The notes under the pieces were generated by a model, which ran no database searches, was not told the origin of the DNA, and saw only the letters and a list, made by a program, of their open reading frames with translations. From NCBI GenBank assembly GCA_947652115.1, contig OX393563.1, positions 29,133,103 to 29,197,102 of the forward strand: a stretch of DNA of 64,000 nucleotides, in the 5' to 3' direction. How positions within the stretch are numbered: the first letter of the stretch is position 1; each line of letters opens with the position of its first letter. This stretch comes from Blastomussa wellsi (lineage: Eukaryota; Cnidaria; Anthozoa; Scleractinia; Plerogyridae). This document shows positions 33,701-44,867 of this stretch, piece by piece. The position numbers and the translations under genes are program-made.

Positions 33701-36563
33701 CAAGATATAGCAGTTATTAACAATGAGATGAATTCCAGCTTGTCTCTCTTTGCTTTTCCAGGCGCAGATATAGTGGGCGTAAATTGCTGTTTTGACCCAA
33801 GCATCTGTTTAGCTGTCATGAAAGAAATGAAAGCTGCGTTGGAAAAAGAAGGTCTCAAACGCCACCTTATAATTCAGCCTATCTGTTATCATACTCCTGA
33901 GCTGGCATATGACCACATTGGATTAACTGGCCTCCCCGAATTCCCATTAGGTATGGTACAATGTATTTAATAGTTCGCTTGCCCTACAAGCCAAACACCA
34001 TCTCTCCGCTTACTGCAGTTATGGTAAAAAGGTAAAGTTTTCATTTGCAATCGTCCCAACCGTCAAAGTTTATCCCAGCGTCCTTAGCATGAAGCGACTA
34101 GGACTCTATTCTGCACCCCCTGGATGGATAATAATCCACTGAAGCGTTACGCTTAGCATTAAATTACCCGATTAACACACTGTGAGAGTAGTGTCTTGCG
34201 CAAAACACAACGTAGTGTCTTTCGATCCTTAGTTCAGCGCAAACCATTAGGCAACGACACCTCCCACTAATGTTGGCTTAAATCCTGATCTTCTTGTTTA
34301 ATTTCCATGTTATTTTTTGTGAAAGGCAATCGTATAACACCACAGTTTTCTGTGCTAACTATGTTCTTTTGTATCTGACCCATTACAGCCCTTGAATCTC
34401 GTCTTATGAGTCGCTGGGACGTACAGAAATACGCCCGCGAAGCATATGATATGGGAATCCGGTACATTGGAGCGTGCTGTGGATTTGAACCTTATCATGT
34501 CAGAGCCATAGCAGAGGAGGTAAAAAAAATGCGACTTAATGTCACCTTACAAGCAGTTACAGCGATTTTCTCTCGAGTGACGCTTGCTGTAGTTTTGCAC
34601 CACTGTGCTTGTGATTGGTTTAAAAATCTCGCGCCACTTTACTCAACCAATTAAGAGTGAAACCAAAACCAAGCCTGACTCGTATTTGCTTCGAGTTTTG
34701 ATAGGTTTGCTGAATTGTTTCCCAGAGTGATTTACTTTGGCCTTTGACAATCGAAAATCTCTCTATTAGCGTTCTTAAGGGGTTACGTCTGAATTTGAAT
34801 AAAAGTTTATGAAGTTTGGCGAAGGATAAAAGAAAGAGGATTATATTTGGATCCCCACGCAAGAATATGAAGGTAGCATACGGCACCCCACAGACTCTGT
34901 TCTTGGGCCAATACTATTTTCCCTGTACAGACATAAGCGGCCTACTAAAGGCAATCAGAGTGTAACGACGTACATTAACGCAGACGACATAACACTTTAC
35001 TTCTTAGCTAGAGCGGAATATTTGGACAAGGTCTAGACAAGGTTACAGAATGTGTAACAAAGCTTTCAACAATCTCGTGTACTGGTGCAAACAGAGCTCT
35101 TTGGCACCGCATCCAAAGAATTGCGAGGCAATGGTCCTCCAAAGAGTTACCTTTTACGTCCCCTCGACAGTTTGAAAATTACCCAGCTTGTTATAAAATG
35201 GGTACGACATTCGAGACTGTTAGGTGCCATGATTGCTGTCTACAACAAGCTCACGTGGACAAAACGAAACGAAAGTCTGTGCCAAACATTTCTTTTTATT
35301 TAAACAATCTAACGCTTGACTGGGGTATTAATTAAAAGTGAAAGCCGCCCTTGTTCACTTTGTTCCTTTGGTCAAACATATCCATCGATATTATAGACTT
35401 ACTCGTTTCCCAGTCGCTAATTGCTATAAAATCCTCCGGAAATGGCGATTAACCATATCTCATTTACTAACTATAGCTGCTAGCGTCTTTTCTAGACCTC
35501 AAAAGGGCATTATTTTCTTATAGGACATTGGGAAACCCATCTTCTAGCTGGTTTAGAATATAGCATTTAATAATCACCGAATTTACGCGCGCGGGCAGCC
35601 TCCTTGTTCGCATTTCTGGCACTCGCTGCTCAATGGCTCGTCCACATTTTCGTCTCCCCAGTCACCTTAACTTATTTCATTAATATTTTTTAGCAGCCAT
35701 AATAGAGGAAATAAAACGGCAACTTTGACAACGACAAGGTTGTCGCCGTCATTGTTCAATTGTTCAATTGACAAAGCAGCATAAACTACATCCGGGGTAC
35801 CGGGCTTCTATAGTTTTTGCCCATGTTCTATTAAAAATGAAGCCCGCTAAAATTCTATGGCGAGCATACACGGCTATATTCTAATCACTACTAAATCAAT
35901 GAAATTGAAGATGATCAGATCATAACTGGCTATGTGCAATTTATTTCAGCTTGCTAAAGAACGAGGTAAATTGCCTCCCGGCAGTGAGAAGCATGGCTTG
36001 TGGGGTGACGCCCTCCGGCAGCATACTTACCCGTGGGTGAGGGCAAGGTAAGTGAGTTCGCAGGGTTATAGTTTCTAAAGTCACACATTATACCACAGTG
36101 GTGAGTAGGCTTGTGGCATTACCTTCTATGGCAGACTAGTTACACGCCGGAGATAAGGGATAGGTACTAGACTTCCCAGGGGTATTGTTCTTAAATCGAT
36201 GAAATAGTAAGCTATGCCCTTCGGCAGCCTACACACCCGTGGGTTAGGGTCAGATAAAAGAGTTCCTGTGACTTGGATTTCGGTGTTTTATTTTTGATAA
36301 CCCCTTAAAAAACGGTACAATTCTTATACAGTCCAAATGTACAGCAATTATTAACAAACATGTTCATGTCTTATTTTTCCAGAGCAAGACGCAGCCACTG
36401 GGAAAATTTGAACCCGGCGAGTGGTCGTCCTCTCAGTTCAGCTCACGCTAAGTTAGAAAGACAGTGGGATCTGCAGCCAGGACACAAAGATTTATCCCAG
36501 TACAAAGATATGACCACAGATGAAGAGGTCAAAGAACTCGCAGCACGATCTCAGGAGGCCTGA
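30713..36563 (+). CDS. BHMT: betaine-homocysteine S-methyltransferase, copy B (complete, 9 exons, 400 aa)
   Basis: Same reaction as copy A: betaine plus homocysteine to methionine plus dimethylglycine, the substrate of adjacent DMGDH. Exons: 30713-30721, 30814-30952, 31549-31664, 32694-32885, 33294-33441, 33762-33950, 34389-34519, 35950-36047, 36383-36563; phases close to 401 codons. The first exon encodes Met-Ser-Gly and splices to [12 protein letters not shown]. Zinc ligands are in GVNC (Cys210) and GACCG (Cys294, Cys295). Also visible are [34 protein letters not shown] and [11 protein letters not shown]. Compared with copy A it is shorter around residue 260 and differs at the C terminus. 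All introns are GT-AG. It starts divergently from DMGDH, so co-regulation is plausible. Confidence 0.93.
31697..31749. repeat. short inverted repeat
   Basis: GGGATGTCACACAACGCTC and GAGCATTGCGTGACATCCC are near-perfect complements 15 bp apart, in BHMT-B intron 3. MITE core; no coding content. Confidence 0.55.
34840..35330 (+). mobile_element. non-LTR reverse transcriptase fragment (frameshifted)
   Basis: One frame reads [11 protein letters not shown] and, about 20 codons later, [12 protein letters not shown], the latter matching the catalytic YADD box with Asn for Tyr. A later frame reads [20 protein letters not shown] and another [17 protein letters not shown], in the family order. Several frame changes and the altered box show it is dead. 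The leading sequence ccacgcaagaatat is repeated at 46566. It lies in BHMT-B intron 7. Confidence 0.75.
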
Positions 36564-37325
36564 AAACCGATCGTTTAATTTGGATTTATTAACCAGTATA
36601 CGTTATTTGCAACAGTGAGTGAGGGTATACCTGCTTGGGGTTTTTGAAACTTACATCAATTGCAAGTAAAAGTGAACCGTTAAAGGGGCAATGTATCTGC
36701 AGAGTCCTTGGATAAAGTTCAGTAGTAAGGACCGGCGGTTTGCGCAGTAACCGAGCAGAAGTGAGGGGTTTGGGTCACAGGACCATGTTGCATATAGAAT
36801 GAGAAAAAGCGTTTCAATAAAATGACGTCACCATGGGAATCAAAGTAATTGAGCATCCAAGAGAACTATCGGTAATCCGCCATTTTGTCGCGCAAATAAA
36901 AACCAAACAAATTCATTTTAAAAACTATTCACTTTCGAAAACGACCTTCCACAATTTGAACAATAAACCAAAAAGTTAGGTTCGTTGGAGTGGAACTTGA
37001 TTAAGTGTTTAAAATAATAATCGCTTTCATTTACACGACAGCTGAAGTTACAGAAGTCGCATGTTAGCTGTTACCGATCGGCAGCCATAAACATCGATCC
37101 CACAATCCCAATCGATCCCACTCAATCCCAGATTACCTCGTCCCCAAATGGTCACATGATCCTTTTCAACCAATTGTAGAGAAGAATAATCAGCGTGGCC
37201 TCCGCGTGGCGTCATTCGCTTCCTGAAGCGCGACATTTCAAATACCCGAGATCTTGGCGTATAGTTTTCTTAATTCTTCTTCATAAAACGAGTTCCAGTT
37301 CGAGTTCCAGCACGACAAGACGGTA
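36564..37325. other. intergenic region between BHMT-B and the SAM-like gene
   Basis: No coding exon is supported. It contains a possible BHMT-B polyadenylation signal (36816-36821). The last part should hold the promoter of the gene starting at 37326; a CGCCATTTTGTCGCGC block lies at about 36878-36893. Confidence 0.4.
36816..36821 (+). terminator. AATAAA polyadenylation signal, candidate for BHMT-B
   Basis: This is a canonical hexamer I noted 250 bp past the BHMT-B stop codon in the sense direction. Use of the site is not shown. Confidence 0.4.
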
Positions 37326-40300
37326 ATGGATCTGAAAAGTTTCACGACAGAAGAAATTATTTCTCTATTTAAAAGGAGAAATGTGCCGCAAGAAGCCCTT
37401 GACTTGGTGAGAGGTACGTATCAAAAGTTTGTTGAAACGTCAGTCGAAATTGTTTCACTGTGAATTAATATGTATACCTTTAGAGTTCTTAAAGTTTAAG
37501 TTTGATTCGGTCATTTCCTCTTAGATAACGATGGATCCACCCTACTTTTGCTGATGGACGATATAGACGAATTTATGACGGTCGTTCCAAAGTCGAGACA
37601 TCGACTTCTTATAAAGCGGATAATCAAAGAGGAGTTAGCGAAAGGAGACCGAGAAGCACAAGTAAGCTCTTAATCTCTTAGTGTAATGCCCAAGCTTTAG
37701 TCCATTATCCGCCCGTTATTAGATCGGTTTTAATAAAATATAGCAAATGGGCCTTTTTAATACTAGGGCGGCCATCTTGAATTCTGTTGTTTTAAAAGGA
37801 TATTATGGGATGCCAAGGGGCAAGTGTGTACATGTCGGTATGAATAAGGGACTAAAAATTAAAATGGCTTTTTGAGGGAATATTGATAATAATTAGGGTT
37901 TCGTTCAAATGTTTTGGAAAGCAGATTGTTTTGACCTCCATGCCGTGTTTTACTGGTACTAAAGGTACTATCAAGCACCTGACTGGTAGCCTGCGTGCAG
38001 CCGTCTCCTATTTCCTAAAGCGGAAAAGTGACGTCTGTGAAATGGCGTCGTTAATCGTGTTCCAGTATCCTGCTGTTTCTCCAGAATCTGGGGACTGCTC
38101 TCTCATTGGTTGCTTTGACAGTAGACATTGTTAGAATTAACCCTGATTGGCTGTCATCGTAAAATACTCAATATAAGTATGCGTTGTGTTTTCATTAACA
38201 TGCAAGAGGAAAACATTAACCGTAACTCACGAGTGATTTTGTGCAGTTTATTTCACTTCTTGTGAATCACAACTACAGAAGTCTGGTTCAAGGTAGAGGA
38301 GAATTTCAAAGTGACAAAGTCTGCTCTGTACAGTTTGCTGTATACTCAAGATCCCTGTGTATCAAGCAATCGATGCATTGGAAAGCTACGGAAGTGACCC
38401 ATGGGGATTATTATGAAAGATCGAAGACGAAATCTTACATGAAAGCGATTATAAATCTTTCAAGGCTGAGCTGCTAGTGAATAAGGAGTTCCAAACACTT
38501 GAAATAAACAGTGTGGAATCCTCGAAGGGCGAGTACTTTTGGATGAATCGCTTTCGTGATCGTGTACTAAAAGTTACAAAAGGAGTTGACAGGATGCCGT
38601 ATATAACTCTTGCGGTTCCTGACATTTGTCTCAGATTAAACTCGTTTTCGAGCTATTTCGCTTTGTGTTTTTTTGAATGCTTGTTATATTCTGTATAATT
38701 AGGGGGAACTTCAACTCAAACAGTCCCGTACGACTCAGTAATTTAGCAAATATTTAGCTGAGGTCACAGGTCTTCACCATTTCTTTAACCCTGTGAATTT
38801 TTTTTGACACTTGGCAGATCATGAGCTGTAATTTGCCATATGTTTTGCTACTCACTGTCTTTGTTAGTAGTGTTTTTCTGTTTTATTTCTATTGCTTAAG
38901 CTCTCTAAATTGATTCTATTTGACTGAGCGAAGTTCTTGAATTAAAGCTATAATTTATGCTAAATTTAATCTCAAACAGCAAAATACTGGAACACGATTA
39001 GCGACGCCCGATTCGCAGACATCACTTTTCCGCTTTAGGAAATAGGAGACGGCTGCAGCAGGCTACTGACTGGAAAAGATTTTTGCCATGTTGATTGCTC
39101 ATAACTCAAAAGTTGATTATTTGTTACTACTCATCCTTGTAGAGAGTAGCAACTATGATTCTTTTGCCTTCAGAATAAAACCCTTGCTAAAGGAAACATT
39201 TCCATCAAACTACATGTTGAAAGTATTTTAGGCAAATGCTTTAAACTCCTCTACTATGGTGTTTCCAATCAATTGTTTAAACAACTACTGTGTTCCAACT
39301 AACTATGGTGTTTCCGACAAACGTGCCTATAAATCATGCCAAAGGGTGTTGGTCATCATTTTAAAGTACTTCAGCCTTCACCTAAAAAAGGTAAACAGAG
39401 CATTGATTTATTTTAGGGCTTTTACAGTCAAACTGGATGTTCTTTTGATGGGAACTCTGCAATGTTGCGGTGTAATGCTACAATATTGATTTACAGTTTG
39501 ATCTAACCAACTTGCAACTTTCAATTCAAATTTGCTCGAGCAAGTTGCCAAGTTCCAGTTTTCATTTTGCCATATAAAACAAAGTAATACCAGCTCTGTT
39601 TCAAAGAAACAGAAAGTAATCGCTCCATGGTCGACTGTTAAAAACAGACGGGGTGAAATTAGCGACCGGCTTTGTTCAAATTGCCAAGCTGGGAATTAAA
39701 AATTCAAATTTGCCCAGAGTTACAACTTACGTTTTATAATTTTGAAGCGCGATTCCCAGTTTGGCATTCTTAACTTTTTACAAGAGATTATGTTGCTGCA
39801 GAATGACAGTTCATTCAAAGGAACTAAGTTTGTCACCTTTATGGCAGAGTTTAAAAAGGGGAGCTTTAAGTACTATCAAAATCACAAGCTGTAATTAATA
39901 GTGTTTTACAATAGAAATACTGCATGACCTTCTTTCAAAATGATCTAAAAATGGTCAAATAAATTTTCTTTGCTTTCCCAAAAAAAGTTAATTGAGGAAC
40001 AAGTCAAAATTTTGTTAAGTTATACAGAATAGTTATTTGAAAATTGTTGTATATAAATTGTTTTAAAAAGGGTATGCAATAAACCTTTTGTGGACAACTG
40101 CTGATGTTTTGTGCAAATAGTTATGTAAATTTTATAGTTCAGGGTGCCTTGTAAGGTGTGTTCTGAGGACACAACTAAAGTTGTGCTTTGTTATACATCA
40201 AGAAGTGTGAGAAAACACATCTTTCTTCAGAACACACCTGAAAGTGTGTCAAATTTAGGACAAGCGTGAAACACAACTTAAGGTGTGTTTTAGGAATGCA

Positions 40301-41537
40301 CCAAGGTGTGTTTAGATAGCTCACCAAGGTGTGTTAGGGTAACACATGAAAAGGTGTGTATTTAAGGTGTGTTGTTTTGAGGACAAGAAAAGGTGTGTTG
40401 CAGTAATACACCTTAATGAAGAGTGTAGTGCTGTGCGGTTAGTTGCATGGAATCTATGAGGTCCTTCAAATGAGCAATCAGTGAAGCTCTCTAAGACATA
40501 ACATTCAGAGAAAGCAGCTTTTAACTATAGTGTTGTTCTTAGTTATAGTTATGTAGTTATAGTTTGATCTTTCTGTGAATAACTAACGAATTGCCCTTGG
40601 ATAGATAAGGTTTATAGAATGTTCCATTGATACAACCCTGATAGTTCGTTTATGACCAAATATCGATCGTGATTTTTTTTTACGTTTTTCACAAACTGAA
40701 TTACTAGATGGAGAGTTAAATTCAGGTGTTGTTATAGTATTCATTTCGCCATTTTGCTTGATACTGAATTTGCATGAAAAATTACCACCTCTTTGTATCT
40801 TTCAGAAACCGAAGAAAGGAAATCCATAGGGACTAAAACGAACTGAAGTTGAAAATTCTTTTCGCTTACCTATCACTGTCTATTAATAACTGATGTTATC
40901 TTTTTAACTTAAATACATCCCCTTTTGTTTACAGATGAAAATAGAACTTGTGAAACAAGTGAAACGATGGAGGGAAATCAACAGAGAAAAATATGTGCAG
41001 CAAAAAAAACGAGAACTGGAAAAGAGAAAAGAAAATAGAAGAAAGCAGAAGGAGAAGAAAACATTAAAGGAAATGAATAAGCTGCTAGCAGAAGTTTGCA
41101 CAACAGTAGTTGAGGAGAAGACCACAACTGAAAACATTCTCGTCCCCAGAGCGGCTTGTCCCTCTTAGCTGGCTGGGCCTGTGCACGAGAAACAAGTGGC
41201 TCTGGGGACACACGATTTGATTCGCTGAATTCAAACAAAGGGAGTCCAATCACATCAGCCGTTTTAAAATCCTTTATCGTTAGCAGGATTAAAACGGCTG
41301 ATGTGATTGGATTTCCTTTGTTTGATTTCAGCGAATCAAATCGTGTCCCCAGAGCGACTTGTTTCTCGTGCACAGGCCCAGCCAGCTAAGAGGGACAAGC
41401 GGCTCTGGGGACGAGAATGAACTGAAAAGAGAGCAGAGCAGCAGGAGCAGGAGAGGATTAGAAAAGAGGCAGAAGAGAGAGAGGAGAGAGCTATCATCGA
41501 TCACTTGATTGATGATTTTAACGCTTTGTACATATAG
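37326..41537 (+). CDS. small SAM-like/coiled-coil protein gene, last exon split by a MITE
   Basis: Exons: 37326-37413, 37525-37661, and 40935 onward, with canonical splice sites and matching phases. Residues 1-75 form a helical SAM-like unit (MDLKSFTTEEIISLF, then LLLMDDIDEFMTVVPKSR). The third exon encodes a highly charged Lys/Arg/Glu coiled coil. As assembled, the frame ends at TAG 41166-41168, giving 152 residues with the last ones read from inserted repeat DNA. Beyond the 285-bp insert the original frame resumes and ends IIDHLIDDFNALYI at TAG 41535-41537. A host protein of the type found as cnidarian SAM/coiled-coil family members is likely; no function is assigned. Confidence 0.65.
37987..39065. 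mobile_element. 1,079-bp hAT-type nonautonomous element with long inverted ends
   Basis: The ends begin TAGCCTGCGTGCAGCCGTCT and are inverted repeats of about 90 bp (37987-38080 with 38975-39065), very similar in sequence. A perfect 8-bp duplication CTGACTGG flanks them (37979-37986, 39066-39073). I see no recognisable transposase in the interior. It occupies intron 2 of the SAM-like gene. Confidence 0.8.
40153..40424 (+). repeat. irregular array of AAGGTGTGTT motifs
   Basis: About seven copies of aaggtgtgtt or a one-base variant, plus looser copies and one complement (acacacctg), are scattered at uneven spacing over 270 bp within an intron. They are not a head-to-tail tandem array. The core AGGTGTG is also the core of a T-box half-site. 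Confidence 0.55.
41135..41419. mobile_element. 285-bp palindromic MITE inserted in a coding exon
   Basis: Perfect inverted termini CATTCTCGTCCCCAGAGC, arms of about 130 bp and a short loop near 41280. The 9-bp duplication AACTGAAAA flanks it exactly (41126-41134, 41420-41428). Removing the element and one duplicate leaves a continuous reading frame. Mutator-like by duplication length. A relative lies at 54038-54285. Confidence 0.85.
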
Positions 41538-42241
41538 GCTTTTTATATTATAGTTGTTTAAAATGAAAATGGTGTCTACTGTTTACTGTGTAATGGATAA
41601 CTACCATCCGTGAAGCTGTATACAAACTCCGTTTTATTAACAATGTCAATTTCATTACAATTTCCGTACCAGTTTGCGTGACCCCTTAGTCCTCAAGGAA
41701 GAGCAATCTTTCAAACAAATCTTCTACGTAGTTCATGTATCATTGGTTGTCGAGAACCTACAACAGTCTAAATACAGCTTTCTACATGGAATGACATGTA
41801 TACCATTTCCCATTGTTATCCCTGATGCGATGTACCACTGTTTGCTACTTTTCTCGTACATGTAAACGATTTTGTTTGATGTCATTTGTACACTCCACCT
41901 TGTAATACTGATTGATAAAGCGCTCTGTTTTCAAAAGCATCGAAAGTAATAACTGTTTGAGCATCTCGAATGATCCACTGATTTCTTTGTAAGTAACAAG
42001 ATGATAAGACATTTGCTGGTTGGTCACGTGACATACTACAACCAATCATTGGTGTAAATTTTAATAACAAATTTACGACATTTTTGCAAATGTAATGTCA
42101 AACTAATTTTGATTGCTACGAATGGTTAAATCCAACAAGTTTAGAAAAACAAACAGGGATTTTCAAATATATTTCTGTTCTTTCAGTTATAAAGTCTTTT
42201 CTTTGAAGAGGCACTGGGACTAGAGAACAGTAGGAAATAAC

Positions 42242-42490
42242 AAGAGAGGATAAAGGGTAAGAGAGGTCATCCCCCATATGAGCCCTTTTCCTAAGGTAAT
42301 CCGTCTCAAGTTATTTTTAGAACGCACGCACTCTCATTCGCGTGGCTGATCCGCATCAAAGTTCGCGCCATGTGATTGACTATTTAAAGATCCCTTTGGG
42401 ATTGAGGTGATATAAAAATAACTAGAGACAGATTACCTTAGGAATAGGGCTCATATGGGAGATGACCTCTCTTACCCTTTATCTTCTGTT
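42242..42490. mobile_element. 249-bp MITE with 9-bp target duplication
   Basis: Inverted arms of about 80 bp contain gataaagggtaagagaggtc and its complement. The 9-bp repeat GGAAATAAC flanks the element on both sides (42233-42241, 42491-42499). The interior is GC-poor and non-coding. Confidence 0.75.
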
Positions 42491-42606
42491 GGAAATAACG
42501 ATGAACAATAAACATTTTTAAGAATCCCCGTTTACGACGACGTAAGGTCAAGGAAGGTAAAGTTTTTTAGAGAGATGCGACAACATCCTGCAAAATAAGC
42601 CACCAT

Positions 42607-42623
42607 AATTCTTATTATTATTC

Positions 42624-42684
<61 letters not shown>
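42607..42684. repeat. (ATT)n microsatellite
   Basis: About 24 units of ATT/TTA, nearly perfect, with two early interruptions. Confidence 0.9.
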
Positions 42685-42685
<1 letters not shown>

Positions 42686-43682
42686 TCCACACACAATTAC
42701 AATTTCACTAAAATTACACAGTAAAACTACGCTTTACGTACCTACACATTTCCTACAACAAATTACAGTACATTACTTGAAGCTTTGAGTTAAAAGATTA
42801 AAGTGTCTATACGGCCAAAAGCGATTGTTTTGGATTTGGAATCGCTAGAATGCGTAGAAAACTATTCTGAATTTTTTTTTTTTCGATTCCATCACTTTTC
42901 ACCCCAAAATCAAGGTTTAAATTTCCCGCCTTGGTCACGCCCAATGGAGTTGACCGCGTGATCGAAGATTGGTGATGAATGACGTCACTTCAGGCAATTC
43001 CTTTCTTTGAGGCAGCAGTATTTGAACACCTCACAACAACACATCTATCAGACATATTATTCGGATGAAATCACTTTCAATTAATTATATTTCTGAATTA
43101 ACAGTGAAATGAACTGACGGGAAGATTTGACGATTCCTGACTTGACGTCACGGCCCGTTCTAGAACCAGGACTCTTTTTTAGTAGCAACTCCCGGTCATC
43201 TTCATTGGGCGTGGCCGACGCGGGAACTTTAAAGCTCAATTTTGTGGCAAAAACGTTGCGGAATCCAAAAAATAAAATTGGAATAGTTGCTTATGCAATA
43301 TAAAGATACCAAAAGCATAAAAACCCTGTAGGCCATATAGACACTTTAAATTACGTTGATAGACCATGTTTACATACGCTTCTTACGTTGATTATAATTG
43401 GCTATTGTAGTTGACCACTACTACAAAGTCTAATTACCCATTTTGAACAAGCATAGATAGGTCCCTATATCATTAATATCGTTGATAAGGTCACGCGGTT
43501 TGAGTTTTGCAATTTCCGTGCTCTTAACGTTTTAAAAGTGGCCCAGGAGAGGTTTCCATTTTTCAGGCTGAAGGTTGAACTCATTTGTTTCGATTTCATA
43601 AGTTTTTTTCAAAAGGCGCAAAAATTGTGGAAGGTTGGGAATTTCCTCTCTCAGCTTACATGTCCAAAAATAATATCTGCTC

Positions 43683-44435
43683 ATGAGACAGGAAACCACC
43701 ATAGAAGAAATGGTCGGAAAGAACCCTTGTTCAAACAACAAATATCCTACGCAAAGTAAAAAGAGAAAACAAAAATCTTCCCAGATGGAGTCCGCCAAAA
43801 AGAAGAAAGAAGTCAACATACCCCTACAAGATATTGATACCAACGATTTATTGAGAGATATGGGTTTTGAAGTGTTAGGAGAAGGTCAGCAAGAAACGAA
43901 TGAGGCAGTAAAAGAAGAAGCTATGGAATGTTTTATTCACGATTGTAAGCTGGAGAAATGTACTTCCCGAACAGGATGGGAGTATGTGAAATGTCCCATG
44001 TCCGATTGTTTCATCTTCACGGGACTCGATAAAGTTTATGGCTATTTGAAGAATGTCCAGGATCAAATACGTGTCTGGTACAAATGGAACAAAGATAAGC
44101 TGAAATGTTTTTGTTCAGAACCATTGGTGTTGTGCGAATCCAGATCGGAACAGAACCCGGGCAGAATCTACTTTAGGTGTCAAATGAACCGCTGCAAATT
44201 CTTCCAATGGGGAAACGAGCTTCCTAGCAGCAAAAACATGGCATGGATGAATAATACAGTAGAGTACCAGGGAACACCCTCCGTCGCTCCAAACCAAGAG
44301 CTGTTATGGGATCAAGTAAAGACCTACACAAGTTTCACTACTGCTGTTGGTACCAAGGAGATTGTTTACCCACCGGAACTAAAAGGGTTCACGTACAAAC
44401 CCGAATACAAATTGTATTCCTCATGGAAGTACTGA
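43683..44435 (+). CDS. GRF-type zinc-finger protein (250 aa), probably Maverick/Polinton-associated
   Basis: Single open frame from ATG 43683 to TGA. The N terminus is Lys-rich and looks nuclear (SKKRKQKSS, KKKKE). Two cysteine modules follow: the first about residues 82-115 (CKLEKC ... KCPMSDCFIF), the second about 140-175 with CFC, NPGRIYFRC and CKFFQWG, the classic GRF zinc ribbon. GRF fingers bind single-stranded DNA in topoisomerase 3 and NEIL3-type proteins. A polyadenylation signal follows at 44542. The integrase remnant 400 bp downstream on the same strand suggests both come from one large DNA transposon, though an independent host gene is possible. The frame is intact. Confidence 0.6.
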   Translation: MRQETTIEEMVGKNPCSNNKYPTQSKKRKQKSSQMESAKKKKEVNIPLQDIDTNDLLRDMGFEVLGEGQQETNEAVKEEAMECFIHDCKLEKCTSRTGWEYVKCPMSDCFIFTGLDKVYGYLKNVQDQIRVWYKWNKDKLKCFCSEPLVLCESRSEQNPGRIYFRCQMNRCKFFQWGNELPSSKNMAWMNNTVEYQGTPSVAPNQELLWDQVKTYTSFTTAVGTKEIVYPPELKGFTYKPEYKLYSSWKY

Positions 44436-44541
44436 AACGAAGACAAGAATTTGATAAGAACAAACAATACTGTAATGTTTAACAAGCTTTTTTCCACTTC
44501 ATTATTGTTCTGTAAACTACCTTTTATTAATGTTGTCCTGC

Positions 44542-44547
44542 AATAAA
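44542..44547 (+). terminator. AATAAA polyadenylation signal after the GRF ORF
   Basis: Canonical hexamer about 105 bp past the stop at 44435, suggesting the ORF is an independent transcription unit. Confidence 0.5.
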
Positions 44548-44642
44548 AACGTTCATTTGGTATCAGTATGAGTAGTGAAGCGTATTGGTGTTGGGTGTGT
44601 GACTTGTGTGAGCGAGTGTATCTCAAACACGGGTAAGGAATC

Positions 44643-44867
44643 GTGATCCCTCTCACCCCTAGCGATGATCCCTTACATGAATTCGAAGCCACTGACGTAA
44701 GTGAGAACCCATTTCGATTCATGGTCTATATCCTTTGGTTGAAACATCAACCTCAAGCATTCGAGTGGTTCAACGTCATACGAGAACATTACAATGATCT
44801 CGTCCACGATTGCGTCGTGAAACTTAACCGAATACAGAGAACATGGTGGAAAAGGAGATTTCTTTGA
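44643..44867 (+). CDS. small ORF of unknown function in the Maverick-like segment
   Basis: A 74-codon frame between the GRF ORF and the integrase remnant, rich in Trp, His and Arg, with a basic end. No motif is recognised. It overlaps the start of the integrase-like frame by about 25 bases. It may be a degraded part of a larger element gene. Confidence 0.3.
   Translation: MIPLTPSDDPLHEFEATDVSENPFRFMVYILWLKHQPQAFEWFNVIREHYNDLVHDCVVKLNRIQRTWWKRRFL

Larger units (their letters stand above)
41540..43682. other. intergenic region with a MITE and an ATT microsatellite
   Basis: No coding exon is supported. Contents are a 249-bp MITE (42242-42490), an ATT repeat (42607-42684) and AT-rich sequence with a poly-T run near 42875. 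Confidence 0.5.

Noticed and set aside
40935..41168. The 77-codon frame read as a complete small protein
   Set aside because: It is the third exon of a spliced gene, and its last residues come from an inserted repeat.
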